Assembly (NCBI GenBank): GCA_003112755.1
Contig: BFBT01000001.1
Location: forward strand, 3,038,001-3,102,000
DNA: 64,000 nucleotides
Origin: Lawsonibacter asaccharolyticus
GTDB taxonomy: Bacteria; Bacillota; Clostridia; Oscillospirales; Oscillospiraceae
Direction of reading: 5' to 3'
Below are positions 43,398 to 52,759 of this stretch, one piece after another. A program made the position numbers and the translations under genes. Position 1 is the first letter of the stretch. Each line of letters starts with the position of its first letter. The notes below the pieces were generated by a model, which saw only the letters and a program-made list of their open reading frames with translations, was not told where the DNA came from and ran no database searches.

Positions 43398-45521
43398 CTT
43401 ATTTAGCCGTGAACCCGAGCGGTAAGAGCTTGTGTCTTGCTCCATCTTCTGCAGTGCAACGTGCACGATTTTATGAGCCAAAAATTTCTCCGACAAAATT
43501 TGGGCGCGGATTTTCAGGACGGATACTTTTTCAGAACTCCCCACCTTGGTTCGAATCTCAAAAGAGCGGCGGGTCTGATTGTCTCGCTGTACTGTCTCCA
43601 GAAAACCTGCCTTCTCCATCAACAGTTCCCAGCTCCGTTTTGTAAGTTTTTGATCTTCTGCAAACAGATTTTTTAGCTCAGGAAAATAGGAATTTTTTAG
43701 CAAGAACATTCGTTCCCTCGGGTCGTACCAGAGGCAAACAGTTTCCCTATCACTACCTTTCCCACGAACACGGGCATATCGATTTTCGGAAATCAGTTTT
43801 TTCAAGTATGCCTCTAGGACATCCCGAACTGGAAACTCCGGCTGGAACTGCTGCCACTCTCTCAGGAGTGCACGTTCCAACTGTGCGAGCATAGGTCCTC
43901 GCTCCTCCTTCGGAGCGCACAACCGTAAGAAATGCCGATATGCTGCCAAAAGATAAGTAACCTTTTTCTGCGATTCCACATCCAGGTCGTATTTTTTTAC
44001 ATCCTCCACTACGTCCTCGTAAAGGTGTTTGAGCGTATGCCGTTCTACCGAAACTTCTCTCTGAGCAGCCCGGATTTTTTTATAGGCCTGCCGGAAAAGA
44101 TGACGGAACTCTTCCTCCAGGTGATTTATTTGAGCGATTCGATCAGATTCCCCGTCTCTTGTTTCATCTCTGGCATCCTCGACATCTGTAAAAACAAGCT
44201 CCTCCAGTGATTCTGATCGTAATATCTCAGGCTTTCGATACCAATCCTCAGGGGTATCACCTGAGAAGGCAAAATCGTGCCTATCGGCTGCCGCCATGAG
44301 ATCATGAACGAGACGCTCAATGATTTTGGATGACTTTTGGGAGACAATCTTTTGCATGGCCGTCCAGTTGTCGATGGACCTACCGCACAGCTTCACTGTG
44401 AAGTACGCCAAAAGCGGCTGCAAAAAGGGCTCTGCAGGGAATTTTGCTGCCGCTGGGATGGTAAGAGACAGGCACAACTTTTGGGCCGAGACTTCCACAG
44501 AAGGTTTTCTGCCCACCCACAGTACACCGGCCTTCTGAAGGATCTTCGCCTCAAATTCGGACATCGAAATATCCTTACGTACCATTTTCTCTGTGGCTTG
44601 AAAGATCTTTACCCCATCTACAATCTGGAAACGCGGCGGAAGTTTAGGGACGATATCACAGCACAACTTTGCCAGCTGGGTTGCTTTGTCCAGGTCCATG
44701 CAGGAAACACAAATTGCAAGCTGTTCAGAAAAATGTTTTTTTACTTGCAGATACGGCGTCGACCGGTCCAGTCGATGGAACTGGGGAAAAAACGGCTTCA
44801 GGACCGAGAACAACGTAAAGGCCAGCAGTATGGCTGCAATATCCCCTGCATTCGATTGAAGCAAACTTTTGAGGCGGTTCCATGCCTGATCCTTCGCTTC
44901 GGTCAATTCGGGTCCTAATATTGTATACGGACATCCTAAATAGTAGGCGATTCCCTCCTTTGTAAACTGCCAGACTGGAATGGGCCCCATTCCCCAACAC
45001 CGAACCAGAAAATTATTGAAGAGAACTTTGTTAATCCGCGCTACCTGCTGTTTTGGAAAGGGAAAAACCGGAACTCCTATACTGCCTGACTGGTGTTCTG
45101 TGCTGCACCTAAGAATCCGACCGGATCTATCAGTTTCGATCAAAGAGAGGCGTGTATTTGAGGCCCCATTTAACGTCCAGCTCTCCGCCAAAATATATCG
45201 AAACTTGAGGGCTTCCGGCGCCATGGAATACTTTCTGCATTCAATATCGATTGGTTTAAGGAACCAAATACTCTTTTTCTCTTCTTGATGTTTTTTGGGG
45301 GGATTCTTAAACCATTTGACGCGCTGTTTGCCCCGTTTGTTATGATACGAACATTTGCAGATACAAATACTGGAGACCGCATTCGCCAAATATGAGCTCT
45401 TGGAGGATGGCCGGTAAAGAGTAATATTGTTTCGGGAGAGGCGAATCAAAAGTTCTTTGCCGCAATCTTCCCAAAAACTTTCCGCCAGCTCTCTGTCTTC
45501 TTGCGATATGGGCGTCACCAC
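43374..45521 (-). CDS. 715-aa protein of unknown function
   Basis: No family was recognised. A basic Cys/His-containing N-terminal part (CICKCSYHNKRGKQRVKWF) is followed by a mixed domain with a hydrophobic stretch (IAAILLAFTLFSVLKPFF), a helical, charged middle (~460-560), and a C-terminal domain (CLWYDPRERMFLLKNSYFP ... LMEKAGFLETVQRDNQTRRSFEI) that looks like a winged-helix or primase/helicase-tail domain. No Walker motif is seen. GTG 45521 follows AGGAGGTG. It could be a replication, mobilization or defence protein. Confidence 0.65.
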   Translation of the reverse strand: MVTPISQEDRELAESFWEDCGKELLIRLSRNNITLYRPSSKSSYLANAVSSICICKCSYHNKRGKQRVKWFKNPPKKHQEEKKSIWFLKPIDIECRKYSMAPEALKFRYILAESWTLNGASNTRLSLIETDRSGRILRCSTEHQSGSIGVPVFPFPKQQVARINKVLFNNFLVRCWGMGPIPVWQFTKEGIAYYLGCPYTILGPELTEAKDQAWNRLKSLLQSNAGDIAAILLAFTLFSVLKPFFPQFHRLDRSTPYLQVKKHFSEQLAICVSCMDLDKATQLAKLCCDIVPKLPPRFQIVDGVKIFQATEKMVRKDISMSEFEAKILQKAGVLWVGRKPSVEVSAQKLCLSLTIPAAAKFPAEPFLQPLLAYFTVKLCGRSIDNWTAMQKIVSQKSSKIIERLVHDLMAAADRHDFAFSGDTPEDWYRKPEILRSESLEELVFTDVEDARDETRDGESDRIAQINHLEEEFRHLFRQAYKKIRAAQREVSVERHTLKHLYEDVVEDVKKYDLDVESQKKVTYLLAAYRHFLRLCAPKEERGPMLAQLERALLREWQQFQPEFPVRDVLEAYLKKLISENRYARVRGKGSDRETVCLWYDPRERMFLLKNSYFPELKNLFAEDQKLTKRSWELLMEKAGFLETVQRDNQTRRSFEIRTKVGSSEKVSVLKIRAQILSEKFLAHKIVHVALQKMEQDTSSYRSGSRLNKKKRAGTS

Positions 45522-45608
45522 GTCTCCTGCACCTCCTTTGCCCTCTTAGGTTTCCTAGGGCTTATAAAAAATTATACCAGCCCAACACAGTCCATAACGG
45601 GTTCCCCA

Positions 45609-45646
45609 GGGAATGCTCACTGCACAGAAATATTGCGGGCATTCCC
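45609..45646. other. Candidate oriT-like inverted repeat
   Basis: GGGAATGC (45609-45616) and GCATTCCC (45639-45646) flank 22 nt just upstream of the mobilization genes. Inverted repeats next to nic sites are typical of oriT, but no nic sequence is recognised. Confidence 0.3.
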
Positions 45647-45690
45647 CGCTTGCGGAAATCGTACCAAACAAGGAGTGAAATGAACTCACA

Positions 45691-45957
45691 ATGAAAAAAA
45701 GAAAACCAATCCTGGTCTATCTTACATCGGATGAACTGCAACACATCACCGAATCGGCCAAGAATGTTGGGATGGATCGCTCTGCTTATATCCGGCACCG
45801 GTGCCTCCATGAGAATCCCAATCAGGAGTCCATCAGCCGCAACCTAGCGCAGCTCCTCTGCGACTTGGCGAACACGGCACAGGAGCTGGACTGTGGCAAG
45901 GAGCTTCTGGGGCGACTCAGCAGCTTGGAGGAACTGCTTTGGCAATCTATCGGGTAA
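45691..45957 (+). CDS. MobC-like relaxosome accessory protein
   Basis: The 88-aa protein begins KKRKPILVYLTSDELQHI, a ribbon-helix-helix start, followed by SAYIRHRCL, as in plasmid mobilization MobC proteins that help the relaxase at oriT. It overlaps the relaxase gene by 19 bp. Confidence 0.7.
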   Translation: MKKRKPILVYLTSDELQHITESAKNVGMDRSAYIRHRCLHENPNQESISRNLAQLLCDLANTAQELDCGKELLGRLSSLEELLWQSIG

Positions 45958-46415
45958 TCCATCGGCCAGAAAAATACCACGATTGGAATGCGATCCGAGA
46001 TTTACTTCAATATGTCACCTCTCCCAAAAAGGCAAAGAACGGACTTATCTTTGGCGGAGCTCTCTTTCCGAACATTGCAGCATACTCTATGGAGGGACTC
46101 TGCCGGGCGTTCGATAAGACAGAGGGACTTCTGCTCCGGCACTCGATTCTCAGCTTCTCCCCAGAAGAGAGGATCGATGCCTGGGACGCAGCGGACATCG
46201 CAACCCGAGCCATCCGCTATTACAAACAGCAGTACCAGATCTTAGCAGCTGTACATGAAGACAGACCTCATATTCATATCCATTTCGTGATGAACACCCT
46301 CAACTACCGCACAGGGAAGAAGTATCCCGGAGATCGAGCTGATTACTATGGCTTCCTGGCATACCTTGGTAAAATTTTAAAACCCTATGGACTAAAGGTC
46401 AAGCTAGAAAAATAA
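45939..46415 (+). CDS. Short relaxase/mobilization nuclease domain protein
   Basis: The 158-aa product has the N-terminal part of MobA/VirD2-type relaxases, including the three-His metal motif HIHIHFVMNT and an N-terminal Tyr (YRVIHRP). Full relaxases exceed 300 aa, so this is a minimal or truncated version. TTG 45939 is the start, coupled to mobC. It implies the element was or is mobilizable by a helper conjugative system. Confidence 0.75.
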   Translation: MAIYRVIHRPEKYHDWNAIRDLLQYVTSPKKAKNGLIFGGALFPNIAAYSMEGLCRAFDKTEGLLLRHSILSFSPEERIDAWDAADIATRAIRYYKQQYQILAAVHEDRPHIHIHFVMNTLNYRTGKKYPGDRADYYGFLAYLGKILKPYGLKVKLEK

Positions 46416-46446
46416 TCAAATATCATCCTATTAGAGAAACAGCAAT

Positions 46447-46454
46447 CATAAAAT
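46447..46454 (+). promoter_or_regulatory. Weak candidate sigma-E/K -10 element before the serine recombinase
   Basis: CATAAAAT fits the mother-cell -10 pattern CATA-NNN-T; no convincing -35 at the right distance. Confidence 0.2.
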
Positions 46455-46478
46455 GACTGAGAAAGGAGCACACCCTTT

Positions 46479-46628
46479 ATGAATCGACTTCCTCTCCCTA
46501 CCCCATCCTGCCGGAGCGTATTCCGGAAATCCGAGACTCCCCTGACGGCGGAACGATACACCAAGATCTGGATCCAGCTGATCAACCAGATGGAGCGCTC
46601 CAGCTCCATCGCTGCAGGGCTCCAGTAA
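46479..46628 (+). CDS. Small protein upstream of the serine recombinase
   Basis: A 49-aa product (ends LTAERYTKIWIQLINQMERS then SSIAAGLQ) with AAAGGAG ahead of ATG 46479. It lies 67 bp before the recombinase, where similar short ORFs occur in related elements. Function unknown; it could influence recombination direction. Confidence 0.55.
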   Translation: MNRLPLPTPSCRSVFRKSETPLTAERYTKIWIQLINQMERSSSIAAGLQ

Positions 46629-46695
46629 CAGCCACAAAAGCGGTCTCTTGACGAGCATTGTCAGGGGGCCGCATTTTTTATAGGAGCGATGTCCA

Positions 46696-48252
46696 ATGTC
46701 CAAAGCCGCAATCTACTGCCGTCTGTCGGAAGAAGACCGGAATAAGGCCTCCGCCGAGGACGACAGTGCCAGCATACAAAACCAGAAGTCCATGCTTCTA
46801 CAGTACGCCATACAGCAGGGCTGGGAAGTATTTCACATTTACAGCGACGATGACTACACAGGTTCTGACCGAAACCGTCCGGAGTTTCGCCGCCTTCTAG
46901 CGGATGCTCAGGCCCATAAATTTGATATCATCCTCTGCAAAACTCAGTCCCGCTTTACCCGTGAGCTGGAACTGGTAGAAAAATACATACACGGTCTTTT
47001 CCCGCTGTGGGGAATCCGTTTCGTCAGCATTGTGGACAATGCGGATACCGACAACAAGGGGAACAAAAAATCCCGCCAGATCAATGGTCTGGTAAACGAA
47101 TGGTATCTGGAGGACATGTCCGACAATATTCGCAGCGTCCTCACCAATCGCCGGGAACAGGGCTTTCATATTGGCGCCTTCGCCCTCTACGGATACCAGA
47201 AGGACCCGGCTCAGAAGGGCCATCTGATCATTGACCCAGAGGCCGCCGCAGTCGTGCGCCGGGTCTTTACCTTGTTTTCACAAGGATACGGAAAAACGGC
47301 CATCGCCCGAATTCTGAATGAGGATGGGATCCCCAATCCCACCGAGTATAAGCGCCAGAAAGGATTGCGGTACCAATCTCCCCCTGGAAAAACAGGAACG
47401 CTGTGGAAATATCCTGCCATCTCCCACATGCTGACCAATGAGATCTACATCGGCAACATGGTCCAGGGGCGGTACGGCAGTGTATCTTATAAAAGCAAAC
47501 AGAACAAGCCCCGCCCCAAAGATCAATGGATCCGGGTCGAACACACTCACGAGGCAATCATCGACCAGGACCTATGGGAGCGGGTTCAGGCCTTAATAAA
47601 CGAAAAGACAAAACCCTTTACAGGTGGGTCGATTGGGCTCTTTGCCAAAAAGGTTCGCTGCGCCAATTGCGGATACACTATGCGCTCCACGAAAAACCGC
47701 GGGCGGCACTATCTCCAGTGCTCCAACCGGCGCGTTTCAAAAGAGGCCTGTACCGGCGCATTTATTTCCGTGGAAAAGCTGGAACGCATCGTGGTCCAGG
47801 AATTGAACCGGCTTTCCGCGCAGTATTTGGATCAAGATAAGCTGGAACGAAACCTGGAGTTTTCCAGCTCTCTCCTGGCTCAAAGACAGAAGGTGCTGGA
47901 TCAACGTTCCAAATATCAGGCACAGCATGAGGAGTTCCAGACGGGCCTGCGAGAGCTCTATCTGGATAAGGTACGGGGAATTCTGTCCGAGTCGGATTTT
48001 CTCAGTCTCTCCCAGGACTTCTCCAAGGAAAAGGAACTGCTCGAGGGAAAAATCGCGGAAACCAACCGTCGGCTGGAAGAACTGGACGCCCGGATTGCCG
48101 CCGGGGACAACCGCCGGGAACTGGTCCAGCGTTACACTAATCTGGAGCACCTGACCCGTGAAATGGTGGAGGCCCTCATTGACTATATTTTAGTGGGAAA
48201 ACGCCAGCCTGGCGAAAATGATCCGCCGGTTGAAATACATTGGAATTTCTAA
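46696..48252 (+). CDS. Large serine recombinase (element integrase/excisase)
   Basis: The 518-aa protein has the three expected parts: catalytic resolvase domain (AIYCRLSEEDRNK with the catalytic Ser; QSRFTRELELVEKYI), the recombinase domain (~155-270: GAFALYGYQKD, VRRVFTLFSQGYGKTAIARIL), a zinc ribbon (CANCGYTMRS ... YLQCSNRR ... CTGAF) and a coiled coil (~390-450). This is the TnpX/SpoIVCA-like group. It is the natural enzyme for the cotJC junctions, which show serine-integrase architecture. Intact, with a strong terminator after it. Confidence 0.93.
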   Translation: MSKAAIYCRLSEEDRNKASAEDDSASIQNQKSMLLQYAIQQGWEVFHIYSDDDYTGSDRNRPEFRRLLADAQAHKFDIILCKTQSRFTRELELVEKYIHGLFPLWGIRFVSIVDNADTDNKGNKKSRQINGLVNEWYLEDMSDNIRSVLTNRREQGFHIGAFALYGYQKDPAQKGHLIIDPEAAAVVRRVFTLFSQGYGKTAIARILNEDGIPNPTEYKRQKGLRYQSPPGKTGTLWKYPAISHMLTNEIYIGNMVQGRYGSVSYKSKQNKPRPKDQWIRVEHTHEAIIDQDLWERVQALINEKTKPFTGGSIGLFAKKVRCANCGYTMRSTKNRGRHYLQCSNRRVSKEACTGAFISVEKLERIVVQELNRLSAQYLDQDKLERNLEFSSSLLAQRQKVLDQRSKYQAQHEEFQTGLRELYLDKVRGILSESDFLSLSQDFSKEKELLEGKIAETNRRLEELDARIAAGDNRRELVQRYTNLEHLTREMVEALIDYILVGKRQPGENDPPVEIHWNF

Positions 48253-48270
48253 ATTAGAGATAAATATTCG

Positions 48271-48308
48271 CCTAGGAAAAGAAACTCATGTTTCTTTTCC
48301 TAGGCTTT
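48271..48308 (+). terminator. Terminator after the serine recombinase
   Basis: A 15-bp perfect stem CCTAGGAAAAGAAAC / GTTTCTTTTCCTAGG with loop TCAT, then CTTTT. Confidence 0.9.
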
Positions 48309-48353
48309 TAATCAAACGATTTTCTCGCTTCATGGAGACCCACATAACAATAC

Positions 48354-48707
48354 TCATCTATCCTCTTCTTCCAGAAGTTGAAGTTCAAAGGGAAATTCGA
48401 AACATTCTTCCGCTTCTGTATTTCTATATACCTCCTCTGATACCGTGATCAGCTGAATTCCTTCAAAATCATTTACCTTTCTTTTGGGATCTCCAGAAAC
48501 TTTCATTTCAAACCCCTGCTCGTTAGGGGCAGAAAAAACCATAACTGCTCCTGCCGCAGAGTCAGTTTCACATATCCGCTTCCACAAGAGATCCCGAATC
48601 CTGGAATTGACCCTTCCGACAAATACCCCAGGTTTCAACTCTAGAAACCACCGAGTCAGTTCTCCACGCACGCTCTCCGGAGCAGAATCCATTGCAATCA
48701 CTGTCAT
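48354..48707 (-). CDS. cas2: CRISPR-associated protein Cas2, type I-E
   Basis: The 117-aa protein has the I-E Cas2 pattern RGELTRWFLELKPGVFVGRV, RIRDLLWKRI, AVMVFSAPNEQGFEM. With Cas1 it forms the spacer-integration complex. ATG overlaps the cas1 stop by 4 bp. The C-terminal ~25 residues are acidic and extend the usual core slightly. Confidence 0.95.
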   Translation of the reverse strand: MTVIAMDSAPESVRGELTRWFLELKPGVFVGRVNSRIRDLLWKRICETDSAAGAVMVFSAPNEQGFEMKVSGDPKRKVNDFEGIQLITVSEEVYRNTEAEECFEFPFELQLLEEEDR

Positions 48708-49636
48708 AGAAGGTCCCTTTCCGCAGCATAGTTTTTTCCTCCGTTGATTGTATCCTGGCGGTCATCCCACAGGGAGCCTACAGTTGGACCGTTGACCATT
48801 TCTTCCTCTACCGTCTCCTGGAAAATCCATTCCAGATCTTGAGCAATTCGAGACAAGATACGTGCATTTGCAAAATATGCCCGGCAAGTTAGTCGAATCC
48901 GCTTTTTTTGCGGCTCACCCTGTTTCATTTTCTGGATTGCTTCAAATGCAGCCGGAATGGTTGTCTCCGCTTTATATAAATCTGCAACGTCATATACAAA
49001 CGAGAGCTGCTTTCCTGTATGAATAAATCCCAGTCCTGGTGAGTAGCCCAATGAAACAATAGCAGCATGGCACAGACCATAGAGCAGAGCATTAGCCTCA
49101 GACAGCGCTTGATTGACTGGGTCTGCCTGATCCCACTCCTCTGTTTTGTACGAACGTTTTTTCCAGCGAACTCCAGTTGTCCTCGCTGCTAGTTCATAGG
49201 CCTTCCGAACCCGAATTCCTTCCATTCCCCGCAGTTGTTGTAACGTCAATCCCTCCGTTTTTAAGTTCGAAAACCGAATCTGATACATCCTTTTTGCCAC
49301 TTCCAGATGCCGCTCTGCGTCCATACATGCTTTTGCCTGGACCAACAGATTCTTCGCACTTCTAGTCTCCCCTACTCCCGCAGCATAAAACCGCTCGGCA
49401 TGTTCTCCACACCAAATCGCCATACATCCGTTATTACAAATCGCCCGAATCGCTGCATGGGTCACACTGGTTCCCGGTCCTAGCAACAAGCATGTCATGC
49501 CGGCAATTGGGATGGGTGTCCGCCCCTGCTTCTGAATTGCTACAATCGCAGTGTCGTTCTGCTCAATGACAGCATGTTCTAAATATAAATAACTGATGCT
49601 GTCTTTCAATTTAGGCAATTCCTGTAAGTTCTTCAA
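48704..49636 (-). CDS. cas1: CRISPR-associated endonuclease Cas1, type I-E
   Basis: The 310-aa integrase has the Cas1e features LPKLKDSISYLYLEHA, the catalytic Glu in SEANALLYGLCHAAI, His in GFIHTG, and Asp in FVYDVADLYK. TTG 49636 is the likely start (GGGAGGG 7 nt upstream; MKNLQELPKL is the family start). The start is 53 bp from the CRISPR array, so it may be expressed from array transcription. Confidence 0.94.
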   Translation of the reverse strand: MKNLQELPKLKDSISYLYLEHAVIEQNDTAIVAIQKQGRTPIPIAGMTCLLLGPGTSVTHAAIRAICNNGCMAIWCGEHAERFYAAGVGETRSAKNLLVQAKACMDAERHLEVAKRMYQIRFSNLKTEGLTLQQLRGMEGIRVRKAYELAARTTGVRWKKRSYKTEEWDQADPVNQALSEANALLYGLCHAAIVSLGYSPGLGFIHTGKQLSFVYDVADLYKAETTIPAAFEAIQKMKQGEPQKKRIRLTCRAYFANARILSRIAQDLEWIFQETVEEEMVNGPTVGSLWDDRQDTINGGKNYAAERDLL

Positions 49637-49689
49637 CAATATTCCCTCCCTGCATTGAAAATCTTCAGTTTCCAGACGACGGATAGACG

Positions 49690-51370
49690 TGCCCACTCTT
49701 CACATGCGTGGGGTTTACTACGTTGGCCATGCTGATGGTGACCTCGTTGTACGGCCCATTTCCACGCACGTGGGGTTTACAGTTTTGGACTCCATATTTT
49801 TAGCCCTTTCAATAGTCCATCCCTACGTGCGTGGGGTTTACTCAATATAGAGTGGCAGGTCACCGGCACTGATCGGTCCATCTCCACGTACGTGAGGTTT
49901 ACGTCATGGATAATGTCTATCTTGATACGTATTACGGTCCATCCCCACACATGTGGGGTTTACTCCTCCATGTTGCAGTCACGGGCAGCGTTCTGCGGTC
50001 CATCCCCACGTGCGCGGGGTTTACGGCCTGCTCAAAGGTGGTCTTGTCATCCACCATCAGTCCATCCCCACGCACGTAGGGTTTACGATCCCGAATGGCC
50101 ATGCAGGCTGCGGCAAGACCGGTCCATCCCCACATGCGTGGGGTTTACGAGGGATTCAAGCTAGACGACACCCCCCACTACGGTTCATCCCCACGTGCGT
50201 GGGGTTTACCGTTGAGTAACGCCGAGATATGTTGCGATTGCCGGTCCATCCCCACATACGTGGGGTTTACTTTTCCCCTCAGCTTATGGGACCCACTTAC
50301 TACGGTCCATCCCCACATACGTGGGGTTTACTACAGCCGGGGGACTGCAGCAGTAGCCCGAAACGGTCCATCCCCACATACGTGGGGTTTACTTCTGGGT
50401 CAGGCCCAGTTCCTCGCGGCGGGCCGGTCCATCCCCACATACGTGGGGTTTACCGCATCGCCGCCCATGTGGCCGGCGACAAAGCCGGTCCATCCCCACA
50501 TACGTGGGGTTTACGACCGGGCGACACCCGCGGTCAGGATGATGGACGGTCCATCCCCACATACGTGGGGTTTACAATTGGGGTGTCCGCGTGCCGTCGT
50601 GTGGTTGCGGTCCATCCCCACATACGTGGGGTTTACGGCAAGACCTACTGTGGGATCGTCCGCGTCCACCGGTCCATCCCCACATACGTGGGGTTTACGG
50701 CAAGACCTACTGTGGGATCGTCCGCGTCCACCGGTCCATCCCCACATACGTGGGGTTTACTCCAAGCACGGCTACAAGCCCAGCTGCGTGATCGGTCCAT
50801 CCCCACATACGTGGGGTTTACTTTTCTCAGATGAGCGAATATTATTGGAGCGCCGGTCCATCCCCACATACGTGGGGTTTACGGATAGACCAGCCGGTTG
50901 GCCGTCCAGCTGCTCGGTCCATCCCCACATACGTGGGGTTTACACCTGGTTTTGAGTCTGGATCTTTCTCTATTACGGTCCATCCCCACATACGTGGGGT
51001 TTACGAATAGCGCTGGTGCATCATGTACACAGGGTTCGGTCCATCCCCACATACGTGGGGTTTACTACGGCGGGCTGGACCTGTCCACCACCACCGACGG
51101 TCCATCCCCACATACGTGGGGTTTACGATTGGTCGAAGATCGCCCGGAGGATCTCCATCGGTCCATCCCCACATACGTGGGGTTTACGACCTCCCCCTCA
51201 TCTACACGACCCGGGAGGACGGTCCATCCCCACATACGTGGGGTTTACACTGCCGCGGCCGTGGCGTCCTATGTGCTGGCCGGTCCATCCCCACATACGT
51301 GGGGTTTACGTAAAGGTGCCCCAGTCGGCCGCATAGCCGAGCGGTCCATCCCCACATACGTGGGGTTTAC
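49690..51370 (-). CRISPR. Type I-E CRISPR array, 28 repeats and 27 spacers
   Basis: Repeats are 29 bp, spacers 32 bp (33 bp in five cases), period 61. On the plus strand the repeat reads CGGTCCATCCCCAC-ATAC-GTGGGGTTTAC; the stem is CCCCAC/GTGGGG with a 4-nt loop. The 19 copies from 50242 to 51370 are identical; the nine copies from 49690 to 50209 have drifted, the first one most. New spacers are added at the uniform end, so the leader is on the right and the array is transcribed leftward. The spacer at 50637-50669 is repeated at 50699-50731. Confidence 0.98.
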
Positions 51371-51458
51371 ACTGAAATAAAATCAAAAATTTCGCGCGCA
51401 AGCAGTAAAACAGCACTTTTACCAGCGGAAAAATTCAAAATTTTATTTCTAGTAAAAA
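51371..51458 (-). promoter_or_regulatory. CRISPR leader
   Basis: An 88-bp AT-rich stretch between the cas6e stop and the first conserved repeat, as expected for a leader with array promoter. No single promoter stands out. Confidence 0.75.
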
Positions 51459-52073
51459 TCAAGAGCTCAGCAGCAGCATTCCAAGTCCATACGATTTTCC
51501 GGGACCAATTCCCTCCCGGACTGCATTTTGAAATAGCACTGCATCTGTAATTTGGAGCGTTCCCTGATAGTGATATTGATCCAGATACATCCGGCCGCCC
51601 CGCGCTGGCACATGACGGCCAGTCAGCTGGCTGCCCTCCAACTCCTGACAACTCAGTAGCCGAAACCCATTCTGCTCTCCTTTCCTGGTTAGCCATGTAC
51701 AGCGTTCTTCCAGAGTCCTGAGAATCCGGCGCTGGCTGTTTTTCCCGTTCTTCTGCGCCACCTTTTTTGTAGGCGATGCCAGCAGATCAAATCTCCAAAT
51801 CTGCCCCTCCTGCATGGCATTCAGCCAGGGCGTCAGATCCCGCTCCCCAGAAAAATGCATACCCGGCAACAGGCGTTCCCGATTCGCAGGCCGATTGGAA
51901 TAGAGATAGATTGCCAGTGCGTACCTGTCCTCACGGACCCGATAGATTACGCCCGAGCTTTTCCGATCACTCTCAAAAAGCCCCATAATCATTTGATGAA
52001 GCTGCTGGCAGTCGCCCAATGCCTGCCGGATACCACGCTGCTGAGGAATCAAGTCAATTTTCGTCAGATACAT
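51459..52073 (-). CDS. cas6e: crRNA endonuclease Cas6e
   Basis: The 204-aa protein starts MYLTKIDLIPQQRGIRQAL with the Cas6e-type HQMIMGLFE (active-site His region) and ends with the Gly-rich AVREGIGPGKSYGLGMLLL loop of RAMP proteins. It cuts pre-crRNA at the repeat stem. ATG 52073 follows GGGAGGG and overlaps cas5e by 20 bp. Confidence 0.95.
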   Translation of the reverse strand: MYLTKIDLIPQQRGIRQALGDCQQLHQMIMGLFESDRKSSGVIYRVREDRYALAIYLYSNRPANRERLLPGMHFSGERDLTPWLNAMQEGQIWRFDLLASPTKKVAQKNGKNSQRRILRTLEERCTWLTRKGEQNGFRLLSCQELEGSQLTGRHVPARGGRMYLDQYHYQGTLQITDAVLFQNAVREGIGPGKSYGLGMLLLSS

Positions 52074-52749
52074 CTTGTCCCTCCCTGGTGATAACCCCTC
52101 GATAGACGGTTCGAAGGCCAAACTCTCGTCCCCCTGAGAGTCTTTCGTCAGGCCGGGTAAAACTCCCCACCCCGTCTCCTGGAATCTCACATTCATAGTA
52201 CAACGCCTGCGGAGCGGATTTGTCTCCCTTCCGCATACAGACCGGGTAGCGCTGGATCGCATCCAATAAGTCGGAGTATGCCTCTGTCACTCCTTCAAAC
52301 ACAGGTCGGGATGGGACACAGCTCTTTCGTCCCAGGTAGATGGGCCACACCGGCTGCTTCAGAGCCGCTGTCACCCGCTCCCGCCAATCATCCGGCAGAT
52401 CCAGCACCACCAAAAAACTGGCGTCCTGGAGATACCAGCGAGGTGAGATGACCGTGTTGCTTGACCGGGGCTTCCCCTCCGCGTTATAAAGCGGATACCC
52501 CTGTACCGTGTGGAAATCCAGCACACGGATCCCGGGGCGATCCACCCGCACCGCCATATGTAGGGCTGCGGACAGAGCTGCAATCTCCGGATCTCCCCGC
52601 TCTAATCCCATAGCGCACGACAAAAGACCTACAACGCCGGATTTGCTTGGAAAATCCCCACTGTCCCGGACGTCCCATTTAGAGTGGTCCCCCCAGGACT
52701 GCAGCGCCCCTTCCAGCCGCAGGATCAGCAAAGTTTTCTTTTCTTCCAT
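52054..52749 (-). CDS. cas5e: Cascade subunit Cas5e
   Basis: The 231-aa RAMP protein has LRLEGALQSWGDHSKWDVRDS and FPSKSGVVGLLSCAMG, typical of Cas5e (CasD), which caps the 5' handle of crRNA in Cascade. ATG 52749 has GAGG upstream. Confidence 0.95.
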   Translation of the reverse strand: MEEKKTLLILRLEGALQSWGDHSKWDVRDSGDFPSKSGVVGLLSCAMGLERGDPEIAALSAALHMAVRVDRPGIRVLDFHTVQGYPLYNAEGKPRSSNTVISPRWYLQDASFLVVLDLPDDWRERVTAALKQPVWPIYLGRKSCVPSRPVFEGVTEAYSDLLDAIQRYPVCMRKGDKSAPQALYYECEIPGDGVGSFTRPDERLSGGREFGLRTVYRGVITREGQDVSDEN

Positions 52750-52759
52750 CACATTCGCC

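Noticed and set aside
49892..51380. Long repetitive open frames (repeating SIPTYVGFT, VHPHIRGVY, GPSPHTWGL)
   Set aside because: They are translations of the CRISPR repeats in three frames; the 61-bp period explains them.
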